Assembly (NCBI RefSeq): GCF_000967495.1
Contig: NZ_JXXU01000044.1
Location: 1-64,000, forward strand
Source: Vibrio neptunius
GTDB taxonomy: Bacteria > Pseudomonadota > Gammaproteobacteria > Enterobacterales > Vibrionaceae
Direction: 5' to 3'
DNA: 64,000 bases
Shown here: in pieces, positions 24,590 to 33,766 of the stretch
Layout of the letters: every line of letters begins with the position of its first letter
How positions within the stretch are numbered: position 1 is the first letter of the stretch
The notes under the pieces: generated by a model
Seen by the model: only the letters and a program-made list of their open reading frames with translations
What the model was told of the DNA's origin: nothing
Database searches by the model: none
Translations under genes and position numbers: made by a program

Positions 24590-24867
24590 GTTCGATAGAG
24601 TGTTCTAAAAGCTACACATTGTTGATGTCTCGGTTCCTATCAGGTCAACTTACGGGAGCTCAATTTGAGGAACGATACCTAGAGATGTTCAAGAATGAAT
24701 CGAGACCAATGCCCGAGAATGTCTACCAAGTCCTCAATAGCTTGTTCTATTGTGTCGATGCTTACTGTAGTGATCCGGACTTACGTGATGATGACGATTT
24801 GGACGATTCACTTCTCTTAGCTCGTACTCAGGATGCATATGACCTACTGACTCAACATGATAAGTAG
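24586..24867 (+). CDS. Colicin D-type immunity protein
   Basis: A 93-residue, strongly acidic helical protein (CVDAYCSDPDLRDDDDLDDS), with the layout of the bacterial self-protective colicin-like immunity family (ImmD type): a FLSGQLTGAQFEERYLEMF helix pair, then LNSLFYCVDAYC. Its acidic surface would mimic tRNA and block the basic nuclease. The ATG lies within the stop of the toxin gene (ATGA overlap), so both are co-translated. The family call comes from recognisable pattern plus context; together these are much stronger than either alone. Confidence 0.8.
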   Translation: MSSIECSKSYTLLMSRFLSGQLTGAQFEERYLEMFKNESRPMPENVYQVLNSLFYCVDAYCSDPDLRDDDDLDDSLLLARTQDAYDLLTQHDK

Positions 24868-24884
24868 CGGTTTAGACACCGTAT

Positions 24885-24956
24885 CCGATAGCTCAAGTGT
24901 ATTGAGCTATCGGCCAATGATGTTGATTTAAGATAAGCCCGCTAGCGGGCTTTTTT
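24885..24956 (+). terminator. Double hairpin terminator of the toxin-immunity operon
   Basis: CCGATAGCTCAA (24885-24896) pairs perfectly with TTGAGCTATCGG (24902-24913). This is followed 21 bp later by AAGCCCGC/GCGGGCTT (24935-24952) with a T-run to 24956. The second hairpin is a classic intrinsic terminator. The first has no T-run and may stabilise the mRNA 3' end. Confidence 0.8.
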
Positions 24957-25154
24957 GATGCTTTAGGACTAAGACAACAGCAGAGGTAAGACAACAGAGG
25001 CAGGCAATTTTACGTCTATTTTCGGCTAAGGAGCCAAAGCCTGCCGCATAACAAAGCTCATCAGTGTTTGCCTTAACAAGGCTCGTGTGCTGTCGCTGAC
25101 CAGCTAGCATGACGATAGTCAGCCAAGCATTTGATATCAGGGCAATCTTGATGA

Positions 25155-25964
25155 TTAAAACGCTTGCACTGTTTTGTACGCACACATCGCTCGCGCCTTG
25201 TCACTTCCCTCAGCTTCATTTTGCTCGAAACAACGGCGATATGACGCAACGTATTGGTTGAATGCTTCCATTGCATCGTGTTTAGGTTGATTTACCAGCT
25301 TTTCAATAAATTGACGCGACCCGACTTCGAAGTGCTGAGTGTCTATCGGCGTATTCCAGTCCCCGCCCCAGATAAGGAACCCGTGGTATGCGAAAAGCTC
25401 TGTGACGTCTTCAGCCATGCCTTGACGTTCGATCTCATTTCGAGCTCGAAAACGAGTTCGGTTAATGTAGTTATCTACTGATTGAATCGGTTTAACTGTG
25501 ATTTTTCCATCTGAGCCAAATTCTAGAAACGGGTTTTGTACCGGGTTGATATCAATGGCAACACCATAAGCATGTTTCGACCAACTAGACCCGCCAGTGA
25601 TGGAGCGAGCATTGAAAGCACTGCTATTGTTCGCGGCCATAGAAGCAGTATCATCGCCTCGAAATTCACGCATTAAGCGCGCAGAATGAAGCGGAAACTG
25701 ACGTTTATGTAGCTCGGTGAAAATCCGCTCTACGGAAGGGGCAACAACATCGAACACTATCACACTGCCCTGCTGAGTTTGCCCATCAAAGTTAGTAAAG
25801 TCGAAATCAACTTTAGAAAGTCGATCACAGCCTAATGGAGCGCCCTCATTCAACACCCCCTGACTTTTCATCATACTACATTGCCATTCTGAAATAGGGG
25901 CGATTTTAGCGTAACCCGTTGAACTCAATAAGGCAGTGAGCAGGCCCACCCAGCATCTTTTCAT
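25155..25964 (-). CDS. M15-family peptidase, periplasmic (extensin-like/DacC-type fold)
   Basis: A 269-residue exported protein with a signal peptide (1-19, ending STGYA). The zinc site of the M15 peptidase family is visible as SSWSKHAYGVAIDINPVQNP (His and Asp) and DTQHFEVGSRQF (final His), with the WGGDW motif before it. Such enzymes cleave peptide cross-links or D-Ala ends of peptidoglycan, or are secreted peptidases. C-terminal Cys residues could form disulfides. It stands alone and is convergent with the toxin operon; this gene marks the return to ordinary chromosome. Confidence 0.85.
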   Translation of the reverse strand: MKRCWVGLLTALLSSTGYAKIAPISEWQCSMMKSQGVLNEGAPLGCDRLSKVDFDFTNFDGQTQQGSVIVFDVVAPSVERIFTELHKRQFPLHSARLMREFRGDDTASMAANNSSAFNARSITGGSSWSKHAYGVAIDINPVQNPFLEFGSDGKITVKPIQSVDNYINRTRFRARNEIERQGMAEDVTELFAYHGFLIWGGDWNTPIDTQHFEVGSRQFIEKLVNQPKHDAMEAFNQYVASYRRCFEQNEAEGSDKARAMCAYKTVQAF

Positions 25965-26195
25965 TTCGCTTTTATCAACGTATTTTCAACCCAAAGTGGG
26001 TTTATTCTAACCAATGTTCTGATTAGACGTGATATTTAAAACAGCGGGTTGAGTCAAATTGTGACGCTGACGGCGAAAGGTGTTTTGCTCTAATAGGTAA
26101 TAGAGGTAACACAGACAATCTATCAAAATACAGAGAGGGACACTCAATAGATAAATTCAATCACTTTCTATTGAGTGTGCATAACATGACTTTAC

Positions 26196-27506
26196 TCAGC
26201 CTTCGTTGCCTTTAAAGCTATTCACCGCAGAGGCAACACTTTCTGCGCCAGTGTAGATTTCATCCATGGTTTCTGACACAGTTTGAATCTTTCCGCTCGT
26301 TTCCTGAGCCACAGAATTAACGTCGTTCATTGCTTGAGTGACTTCTTTGGTCAAAGACATGTTTTTATTGACAACTTGGGTAATCTCTTCTGTCGACTCA
26401 GACGTTCTTGACGCCAATTTTCGCACTTCATCAGCGACAACAGCAAAGCCCCGTCCCTGATCACCAGCCCGCGCAGCCTCAATCGCCGCATTCAGTGCGA
26501 GCAAATTGGTTTGCTCCGCAATACTACCAATGGTTTTGACAATTTCAGATACATCATCAGACAGCGAAGCTAGTTCATCGATCTGACTGATCGATGCCGT
26601 GAGGTTATCCATCATTTTTTGTGAAATACCTACGGTTTCTTGAAGTACCTGATTGCCGTTCTGCGCAACTTGAGAGGTTTGCAACGCCGTTGAGTGAGCA
26701 ATGTTTGCCGCTTCTGCAATCGCCATTTCACGAGTAACGTCATCGGTAATATCGGAAGCGAATTTAACGATTTTATACACATCTCCCTTTTCATTGCGAA
26801 CGGGGCTATATGAAGCTTGGATCCATAGTTCTTCTCCATAACTTGTCTTGCGTAGAAAACGACCAGAAAAAGCCCGACCTTGCGCCAGTTCACGCCAGAA
26901 ATTAGGATTTTCATGATAAAACTCATCAAAGCAGAACATGCGATGGTGCTGCCCTTGGACCTGCTCTATTGAGTAACCAAGAGCAGTTAAGAAGTTTTTA
27001 TTTGCATCGATGATCGTGCCGTCAGGCTGAAACTCAATCACCGCAAAATTTTGATGCAGTGCCGCGATAAGGTCTTTATCGGCTCGTGCTTGTTTGACTT
27101 TCTCTGTCACATCACTGGCTATTTTTATTACACTAGTGACTGCCCCAGTATCGTTAAGTACTGGGAAGTAGGTCGCCTCAATGATGACCAAATCTCCAGA
27201 CTTACTGTAACGTTCGAAAGTACCTGATTTCACTTCACCTCGTCCCAGAGATTGCCAGAAATGCGAGTATTCAGAGCTCTGTACGTAGCTTTTGTCACAA
27301 AAAATACGATGATGTTTACCAACTAGCTCATCCATTTGATAACCCATCGCTTTTAAAAACAACGAGCTGGCTGTTTTGATGTTTCCTTGAGGATCAAATT
27401 CAATCGTGACCAAAGCCTGATTCATGGAGGCGACAATTAGCTGGTAATTCTGCTGTCGAACACGCTTTTGTTCCGCTTCTTCGGTCTTTTTTTCAAATGG
27501 CCACAT
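26196..27506 (-). CDS. Methyl-accepting chemotaxis protein with two PAS domains
   Basis: A 436-residue soluble chemoreceptor or Aer-like transducer. Two PAS domains lie at about 20-130 and 145-255, each with the same GYQMDELVGKHHRIFCD / GYSIEQVQGQHHRMFCF motif. The signalling domain follows, with the hairpin tip EQTNLLALNAAIEAARAGDQ, DQGRGFAVVADEVRKLA. No transmembrane segment is present, so it should sense internal signals, perhaps redox through flavin or haem in the PAS pockets. The signalling region is short after the tip and ends SFKGNEG. It is a single-gene unit. Confidence 0.92.
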   Translation of the reverse strand: MWPFEKKTEEAEQKRVRQQNYQLIVASMNQALVTIEFDPQGNIKTASSLFLKAMGYQMDELVGKHHRIFCDKSYVQSSEYSHFWQSLGRGEVKSGTFERYSKSGDLVIIEATYFPVLNDTGAVTSVIKIASDVTEKVKQARADKDLIAALHQNFAVIEFQPDGTIIDANKNFLTALGYSIEQVQGQHHRMFCFDEFYHENPNFWRELAQGRAFSGRFLRKTSYGEELWIQASYSPVRNEKGDVYKIVKFASDITDDVTREMAIAEAANIAHSTALQTSQVAQNGNQVLQETVGISQKMMDNLTASISQIDELASLSDDVSEIVKTIGSIAEQTNLLALNAAIEAARAGDQGRGFAVVADEVRKLASRTSESTEEITQVVNKNMSLTKEVTQAMNDVNSVAQETSGKIQTVSETMDEIYTGAESVASAVNSFKGNEG

Positions 27507-27725
27507 ATCTCGATATACTCCCCATATTTTGCATTGTTCAAGTATAGTACCAGTTTAAATTATAGACATATCAATAATGGAGTAGCAGTCTGCCTAGAGC
27601 TTTATCGGACTTAAAGCGCAGTTTTTCCTGAAAGTAGAGTGAGAACATTGACTTAAATATGCAACAATGCATATATCAATTAGATTAATATAAATCTAGT
27701 AGATCGATACGTAAGGTGTGCATCA

Positions 27726-29369
27726 ATGATGATTTCTTTATTCAGGATTTTATGTGTTCTTAGTCTGTCTTTGTCTTCATTTTATACACTTGCTAATGAA
27801 CGTTTTCCTTTAGCTCCACCGGACACGAGTAGCCCGCAAGCAACCTATCTCAGCTTCATCCACTTTGTCGAACAAGCCAACCAAACCTTGTTAGAGCTGC
27901 CTTCCTTACCGGCAGCAGAGAAAGAAGCGGCCAAACAATCGGTGTATGCTCTCTTCGATAAAGCAATGCAATGTTTTGATCTCTCTGAAGTACCCAAATC
28001 GAGCCAGCAACGAGTCGCATTAGAGTCCGTTATGCTGATGAAAGAGATCCTCGATCGCCTCCCAGAGTTTGAAGCTACATCGATTCCCGATCAAAAAAAT
28101 ATCGCCTATTGGCGGCTGCCTCACACTCAATTGATGATCGAAAAACAAAGCGATGGTCAATACTTATTCTCAGCTCAAACTGTCGATAAACTCTATTCTA
28201 ACTATCAGCTTGTCAAACATTTGCCTAACCGCAACGGGGCAGTGGATGACTTTTATCAGTTTTACTCTCTGAGTGCAGGGAAACTGATTCCACCAGCTTG
28301 GTTTGGTTATATTGAAGCCCTCCCAAATGCGTTCATGACAGAGCTTTCTGATCAAGCAGTATGGCAGTGGATCGCATTAGCGATAGTCAGCCTAGTGTTA
28401 TTTGCTTACGGTTACGCTGTTTATCGCTATCTTGGTAGGACTATATTTACCCCTGTAATAATGGCGGTCGGAATTGGCGTTTTCTTATATTTGATCAGCC
28501 ACGAAATCAATATGACGGGCAAGTTAATGTCGACTTTAAACGTCTCTGGTGAGCTACTGATCTGGCTTTTAGTGACTCAGTCAGCTTACCTAGTTGGCTA
28601 CAGAGCTTGCACAATTTTACCCAATCGAAGCGAGAATGCCTCCGAGTTACGCCAAAGCGTGACACAAATTGTAGGGACTCTGGTCGGCTCTGCTTTAGCC
28701 GTGTCGATCTTTGGCTATGGCTTAAGCCGTATCGGCGTTCCAGTCTACGGTATCGTCACTGGATTAAGCCTCGGTGGTATGGCTATCGCACTTGCGATTA
28801 GACCGACGATGGAAAACTTAATTGGTGGCGTGATACTGTTTATGGACAAATCATTGTCTGTAGGTGACTACTGCAAAATTGGCCAAGTCTCTGGTGTTGT
28901 TGAGCGTATAGGCGTACGTTCGACGCGAATTCGAGCTAAAGATCGCACCCAAATAACCATTGCGAATGGCGACTTGGTAAAAATGGAAATCGTCAACTTC
29001 ACTCGTCGAGATCGCTATCCGTTTAGCACTCAGATAGGTCTGCGATACGAGACGTCTATGCCTCAAGTCGAACAGATTGCGTATGAAATAAAAACGGCGT
29101 TTTTGGCACACCCAGATGTACTCGAATCCCCCCTACGAGTCCATTTTTCAGGCTTTGACAAATACAGTTTAAACATTGATGTATTGGCTCATATTGATAC
29201 TAAAGACAGAAATGAGTTCTTGCAATTACAGCAAGATTTACTGATGCGTATTGAACAAATTGTTAAAGCGAATCAAGCAGAGTTTGCTCTGCCAGCCCAA
29301 ACGACCTACTTGCAAATGAAATCCAACTCAGTAGAACAAATCCGAGCCGAATCAGAAGCGCTTAGTTAA
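27726..29369 (+). CDS. MscS-family mechanosensitive channel
   Basis: A 547-residue small-conductance mechanosensitive channel with an N-terminal extension. A signal peptide (to about LANE) is followed by a periplasmic region of about 180 residues, then several membrane segments from about 215. The pore helix appears as GLSLGGMAIALAIRPTMENLIGG and the cytoplasmic beta domain starts DKSLSVGDYCKIGQVSGVVE. It opens under membrane tension to release solutes during hypo-osmotic shock. AAGGTG before the ATG is a good ribosome site. A hairpin terminator follows the gene. Confidence 0.93.
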   Translation: MMISLFRILCVLSLSLSSFYTLANERFPLAPPDTSSPQATYLSFIHFVEQANQTLLELPSLPAAEKEAAKQSVYALFDKAMQCFDLSEVPKSSQQRVALESVMLMKEILDRLPEFEATSIPDQKNIAYWRLPHTQLMIEKQSDGQYLFSAQTVDKLYSNYQLVKHLPNRNGAVDDFYQFYSLSAGKLIPPAWFGYIEALPNAFMTELSDQAVWQWIALAIVSLVLFAYGYAVYRYLGRTIFTPVIMAVGIGVFLYLISHEINMTGKLMSTLNVSGELLIWLLVTQSAYLVGYRACTILPNRSENASELRQSVTQIVGTLVGSALAVSIFGYGLSRIGVPVYGIVTGLSLGGMAIALAIRPTMENLIGGVILFMDKSLSVGDYCKIGQVSGVVERIGVRSTRIRAKDRTQITIANGDLVKMEIVNFTRRDRYPFSTQIGLRYETSMPQVEQIAYEIKTAFLAHPDVLESPLRVHFSGFDKYSLNIDVLAHIDTKDRNEFLQLQQDLLMRIEQIVKANQAEFALPAQTTYLQMKSNSVEQIRAESEALS

Positions 29370-29377
29370 ATTGATTA

Positions 29378-29417
29378 AAATGAAGCAATGGCGAAAACCA
29401 CCTCCATTGCTTCATTT
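29378..29417 (+). terminator. Terminator of the MscS gene
   Basis: AAATGAAGCAATGG (29378-29391) pairs perfectly over 14 bp with CCATTGCTTCATTT (29404-29417) across a 12-base loop, eight bases after the stop codon. The T-run is weak. Confidence 0.6.
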
Positions 29418-29640
29418 CATCCAAAGATATGCGGGCCATACTTGTGCCTCAGGCCTGAATCAATTCGCTCCCCCCCTTTTAGCAAGCAGGTTAGTCACCA
29501 TTTTTCAATCCGCTCAAAATACCGATGGGCACCCTAACCACTTCCTGACAAGCAACACAATCACTAACACTTTTCTCGACGTCGTCTTTTCATTCACTGC
29601 TTATAATCCTTAGTCATTTTAATCATCATAAGTTATCGCC

Positions 29641-30348
29641 TTGATACTGAGAAAATCATATTTCACATCGCTCAAGAAACACTGGAAACAACGAGCTAAA
29701 GCTAAAATCAAAGCCATGCTACTAGGAGGCACACTAGGGCAAAAGAATCCAACACAACGATTGGTCACATCCAGACCTGCGGACATCTGCCACTTGAAGC
29801 GCACCCTATGCCACAACCTTGAGCAATATGAAGGAAAAGTACCTCATATGTACCTCGATACCCGCGGGAACGTCACAGTAGGGGTTGGGTATTTAATTGC
29901 CGCTACGCACCAGGCTAAAGAATTACAACTTATCCATTCCTCTTCAGGGAAAATAGCAACAAAGTCGGAGATAATAAAAGAGTTCACACAAATAAGGAGG
30001 CTTCCTTATGGGCGAAAATATGGTGCAGGTTTTTACCAAAAACACACTGGTCTAATTCTCAGTGACCAAGCCATGCTTAGTATGATGGAGCAGCACATCG
30101 AGAACTTTGAGAACGAGCTGTGGGCTATCTATGGAAAAACAAACTTTGAACAGTTGCCAGACAACGTTAAGTTGGCGCTATTTGATATGATCTTTAACTT
30201 GGGCATGCCTAAGCTTCAAAATACCTTTGTAAAATTTAACCAACATATTCAATCCGGAAATTTCCGCAAAGCGGCGAAGGAATGTCGCCGCCGAGGTATT
30301 TCAGACAAGCGTAATCAGTATGTAAGGTCCCTACTGGAAAACACATAA
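29641..30348 (+). CDS. GH24 (phage-type) lysozyme
   Basis: A muramidase of glycoside hydrolase family 24, the T4 lysozyme/endolysin fold. The catalytic segment is CHNLEQYEGKVPHMYLDTRG with Glu and Asp, then NVTVGVGYL with the conserved Thr. The C-terminal lobe has VKLALFDMIFNLG. The first 50 residues are basic and have no Sec signal. The open frame begins with TTG at 29641; an ATG at 29716 is an alternative, and neither has a clear ribosome site. No other phage genes surround it, so it may be a domesticated or effector-type lysozyme. Confidence 0.82.
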   Translation: MILRKSYFTSLKKHWKQRAKAKIKAMLLGGTLGQKNPTQRLVTSRPADICHLKRTLCHNLEQYEGKVPHMYLDTRGNVTVGVGYLIAATHQAKELQLIHSSSGKIATKSEIIKEFTQIRRLPYGRKYGAGFYQKHTGLILSDQAMLSMMEQHIENFENELWAIYGKTNFEQLPDNVKLALFDMIFNLGMPKLQNTFVKFNQHIQSGNFRKAAKECRRRGISDKRNQYVRSLLENT

Positions 30349-30370
30349 AAAAAGCGCCCCATTGGGGCGC
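30346..30370 (-). terminator. Terminator of the protease/I9 operon
   Basis: GCGCCCC and GGGGCGC form a hairpin (30354-30370) and, read on the minus strand, are followed by seven T (complement of 30346-30353). It overlaps the end of the convergent lysozyme gene. Confidence 0.75.
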
Positions 30371-30375
30371 GTTGC

Positions 30376-30723
30376 TTACTGTGAGTATAGACGCCGGATA
30401 GGCTCAGGTTCAACATAATCAATCAGCTTGTCATTACTCAACTTATCGATTTGCTCCTGAGTGGCCGACACCACCAGCACCTGCTGATTATCGAGTACAT
30501 CGATAACGTCAATACCGTTCGAATGAAGAAGCTCTCTAGCTTGCTGTTCTTTGCCTTCATGATACTTTACAAAGAATCGTGGTTGCTCTGCCGCGGCCTG
30601 TGCAGGCCTATCATCCACTGGGGGAAACGCTGGGTTCCCAGCCATTGCAATGGCAGAGAAAGTCGCGACCAATAGACTGAGAGCGCCAGCACTTGGCAAT
30701 GACCTTAATATCTGCTTCTTCAT
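30376..30723 (-). CDS. Free-standing inhibitor I9 (subtilisin propeptide-like) protein
   Basis: A 115-residue exported protein. A signal peptide (ends AIAMA) precedes an inhibitor I9 domain: PRFFVKYHEGKEQQARELLH, then VLDNQQVLVVSATQEQIDKL, then DYVEPEPIRR, the layout of subtilisin propeptides. It lies 9 bp downstream of a secreted subtilisin that has its own I9 propeptide, so it could act in trans as a foldase or as an inhibitor that protects the cell. The ATG at 30723 has AAGGAG five bases upstream; a GTG two codons earlier is possible. The C-terminus ends in RLYSQ. Confidence 0.85.
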   Translation of the reverse strand: MKKQILRSLPSAGALSLLVATFSAIAMAGNPAFPPVDDRPAQAAAEQPRFFVKYHEGKEQQARELLHSNGIDVIDVLDNQQVLVVSATQEQIDKLSNDKLIDYVEPEPIRRLYSQ

Positions 30724-30732
30724 ACTCACTCC

Positions 30733-33099
30733 TTATTGAAATGATAGTGTCCAGCTATTGATGCTACCCGTGTCTTGGTTAGCGCTATCAACTGCGTTCA
30801 ACGTCCAGGTTCCTTTAGATTCAAAACCACTGAAATCAGCTTGGTAAGTCTCCTTGATGTTGTTTGCCGAACTACCCGTATTGTCATGCAGTGTCACCTG
30901 CCCCCCCGTCGGTGACGTTAGCGTCACACGAAGGTCACCAATGTAGGTATGACTGATGTCAAGTTCAACCGATACCGTACCCGCATCACCAGAACGTGAT
31001 ACATCCAGTGAGCTCGTAGCACCCACGCTGTTGTCATCTGGAATCACTATAGTCTCTGAGTTAGTAAAGCTTGACGGCGTTTGGTTCCCGGAATCTGCAC
31101 CATTATGCGTTGCAACCAGAGATGCACCACTGTACGCCGAGTAGCCGTATACCAATACTTCATAGGTACCTGCAGAACTTACGTTCAGTGAACAACTTTC
31201 ACCATTACCTTGCTCCCATGAGCGGCAATCATGGGTACCTGTACTAGGCGTACCATTGAAACGCACATACATATCCGCATCCCCAGTACCACCACTTAGG
31301 TTAAAGGTAGCTTGAGTCGCACCAGCAGGGACTTCGAACGTGTAAATCGTACTCGATTTGCTTCCGCCAGATAACGACGTTTTTGCTACTCCATTCTCAA
31401 GAACTTTACTTGGTTCTATCGGGCCATTACAGCCAGAATCTAAATAAGTCTTCGCGGCATCTGCATTCACCAGACCGTAACCTGTACGGTTGTCACGACC
31501 TTCAGAATCGATATCTGTTGCCGATGCTGTCAGTGCTTTACGTATTTGTTGTGCCGTACAAGTTGGGTGGTAGCTCCAGACTAACCCCGCAACTCCAGCT
31601 ACGTGTGGTGTCGCCATAGATGTACCGTTGTAGTACTCGTAGTCTTCACCTTGAGTGGTCTTAACGGTGACCGTTTGACCCAACTGACTTGCCATTTCGA
31701 GACCAAATTGACGATCAACGGTAACAGAAACCATACGATAGTCGTCGTTATCATCAAGTACAAATGGGTTCTGTAAACCAGACAATGCTTGGTTACTGTA
31801 TACGATCGCAGCTTTTGCGCCAGCGCTGTAACACGCCTTAACTGGGTTAATTTCTGGGCGAACCCCTGTGGCTTGATTTTCAATACGCTCAGTCAGACAG
31901 ATCTTGCCTGACATGTCACCACAGTTGTAGCTACCTGAAGAGATATCACAAGCCGCAAGAGGTGCAGTAACGGTGCCTGCAATTGGATCGGATTTGTATG
32001 GATTATTAACATCAGCCGGGACTCTCAGAATTTTACGGTTGTGCGGAACCACACCGCGATCGAAGTTGCTCACTCCATTAATCGTAATATCTGCCAGCAC
32101 ACCTTCACCGACAGTCACCGTTGAAAGCACTGCAACACCTGGCGCTGCGATATCCACTTGATCTGTCGCCTGAGAAAAAGCAGCATGCTGATTTTTGTTG
32201 TCCACAGCCGCTACTGACATCACAGAATCGTAAGATGCTGGGTAACTATGCGCTGTATTTCCCGAGTTACCTGCCGCAGCGATCAGAAGAACACCGTCAT
32301 CGTATAATGATTGAAGTGCATTACGTTCTGTTCTACTCGATTGACTACCACCTAAGCTCATATTGACGACATCAGCGCCGTTATCTGCACAGGTCTGAAT
32401 CGCCTTCACTAAGCTTGAAGAGTAGCCCCAACCCGCTTCATTAAATACCTTAACGATATGCAGATTCACGTTCTGGTTTGGCATCACGCCTTTGACGCCT
32501 TCACTGTTAGCAATCGCAGCAATAGTACCTGCGACGTGAGTACCGTGGGCGTTATTGTTGCCGGGAGCACTCCACGAACCGGTTCCACTATCGTTGGTGC
32601 CCTGCACACGGTTGCCACTCAGGTCGTTGTGACTGATGTCGTAACCTGAATCAATGATACACACAGTACGGTTCCCCGCATTGGAGTCATTCAATAGTTG
32701 TGCATTGACGGCATTAAAGCCCCAAGGTGTCGTTTCGCTTAATAGGTAGCGGGGAGGATCGACCTCAACATATTCAACTTGGCTATTTTCACGCAGTGCC
32801 GACAGATCACCGTCATCCATTTCGACACTGTAAAGCGCTTGGTTACCCAGTTTTTCTACTTTGCTAGCTTTCACTTCATCTAATACCGCTTCACGCGTTT
32901 TCGATGGAGCCACTACTGAACGAGCCATTGAGAATGGTGCGGGTGCATCTTCTTTGAACTTGACTATATATTTAGTCGGGAGATCCGCCTCATTAAAGCC
33001 TATTGGCGACGCTGCAAACGCAGACGTAGCACCAGCCATAGCCACTGTGATTGACGATAGGACGAACATCCCTTTGGTTTTATTTATCATGTTGTGCAT
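30733..33099 (-). CDS. Secreted subtilisin-like serine protease (S8) with PPC and P domains
   Basis: A 788-residue extracellular protease. In order: signal peptide (ends TSAFA), I9 propeptide (KYIVKFKEDAPAPF to YVEVDPPRY), S8 catalytic domain with Asp in CIIDSGYDISHNDL, His in NNAHGTHVAGTIAA and Ser in YNGTSMATPHVAG, a PA-type insertion in the catalytic domain, a PPC domain (ATFNLSGGTGDADMYVRF), and a C-terminal P/proprotein-convertase beta domain (SLDVSRSGDAGTVSVELDIS). C-terminal PPC and P domains are typical of marine Vibrio and Pseudoalteromonas proteases and are trimmed after export. The I9 gene follows in the same operon. Confidence 0.95.
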   Translation of the reverse strand: MHNMINKTKGMFVLSSITVAMAGATSAFAASPIGFNEADLPTKYIVKFKEDAPAPFSMARSVVAPSKTREAVLDEVKASKVEKLGNQALYSVEMDDGDLSALRENSQVEYVEVDPPRYLLSETTPWGFNAVNAQLLNDSNAGNRTVCIIDSGYDISHNDLSGNRVQGTNDSGTGSWSAPGNNNAHGTHVAGTIAAIANSEGVKGVMPNQNVNLHIVKVFNEAGWGYSSSLVKAIQTCADNGADVVNMSLGGSQSSRTERNALQSLYDDGVLLIAAAGNSGNTAHSYPASYDSVMSVAAVDNKNQHAAFSQATDQVDIAAPGVAVLSTVTVGEGVLADITINGVSNFDRGVVPHNRKILRVPADVNNPYKSDPIAGTVTAPLAACDISSGSYNCGDMSGKICLTERIENQATGVRPEINPVKACYSAGAKAAIVYSNQALSGLQNPFVLDDNDDYRMVSVTVDRQFGLEMASQLGQTVTVKTTQGEDYEYYNGTSMATPHVAGVAGLVWSYHPTCTAQQIRKALTASATDIDSEGRDNRTGYGLVNADAAKTYLDSGCNGPIEPSKVLENGVAKTSLSGGSKSSTIYTFEVPAGATQATFNLSGGTGDADMYVRFNGTPSTGTHDCRSWEQGNGESCSLNVSSAGTYEVLVYGYSAYSGASLVATHNGADSGNQTPSSFTNSETIVIPDDNSVGATSSLDVSRSGDAGTVSVELDISHTYIGDLRVTLTSPTGGQVTLHDNTGSSANNIKETYQADFSGFESKGTWTLNAVDSANQDTGSINSWTLSFQ

Positions 33100-33766
33100 T
33101 TGCTCTGATCCTTTTTGAGCTATTATTATTCACTTTATTCTCATGAACAGTCATTCCAATAACTACTCAAGAGAACATTAGCTATAAATTATGCTTATAA
33201 AATATCCAATATTTTATAAAATAAAACATTCACAAACAGGCAAAAAATCAACTAAACAACAATTTTGGTTAACATACAAAGGTCAATAAAAAGGCTTAAA
33301 AAGCAATTAGTTAATAAGTTAATTTGAATTTATAAATAGATTTATTGAGTATTTATTCTAAAATCAAGCGGCGTTGATAACGGTTTCAGCTAACAAAAGT
33401 ACCGCACAAATCTAGGAGAAAGCATAAGTGCTAAATTAGTCATTAAGGTAACTAAACAGAGTAACTAGGGCAAAGAAACTTCGCTGATGCTTCATCAAAT
33501 AACAAATAGCCGCTTCCAACCACGCTCGCTTCCCCATTTGAATAGTTTCTCTGTCCAATGCATATCCTGATCAAAGATTGAAGGCGTAGTTACCATACTC
33601 ACCAATAACCCGATCATTTAGTTATAGATAGCAAAATCTCGATGAAACTCATCCCATCTGAACTCAATTTTTATTGCAATTTAGTTAAATAGATTTAAAA
33701 CTCTAATTTATACCGAATCGGTTCTATCGGTTTTATGACGTACTCGAATTAGAGAGGGAAAGTGTT
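33100..33766. other. A/T-rich intergenic region, no gene seen
   Basis: A 667-bp gap between the divergent protease and plsC genes. It is A/T-rich and should hold both promoters. No open frame, RNA motif or repeat with support was found. A CCGAATCGG-type short palindrome near 33716 lies about 50 bp before plsC. Confidence 0.6.

Noticed and set aside
24928..25276. Small minus-strand open frames after the immunity gene
   Set aside because: They overlap the terminator or the M15 peptidase in another frame and show no coding evidence.
29371..29613. 80-residue open frame after the MscS gene
   Set aside because: It begins in the MscS terminator hairpin and has no recognisable ribosome site or domain.
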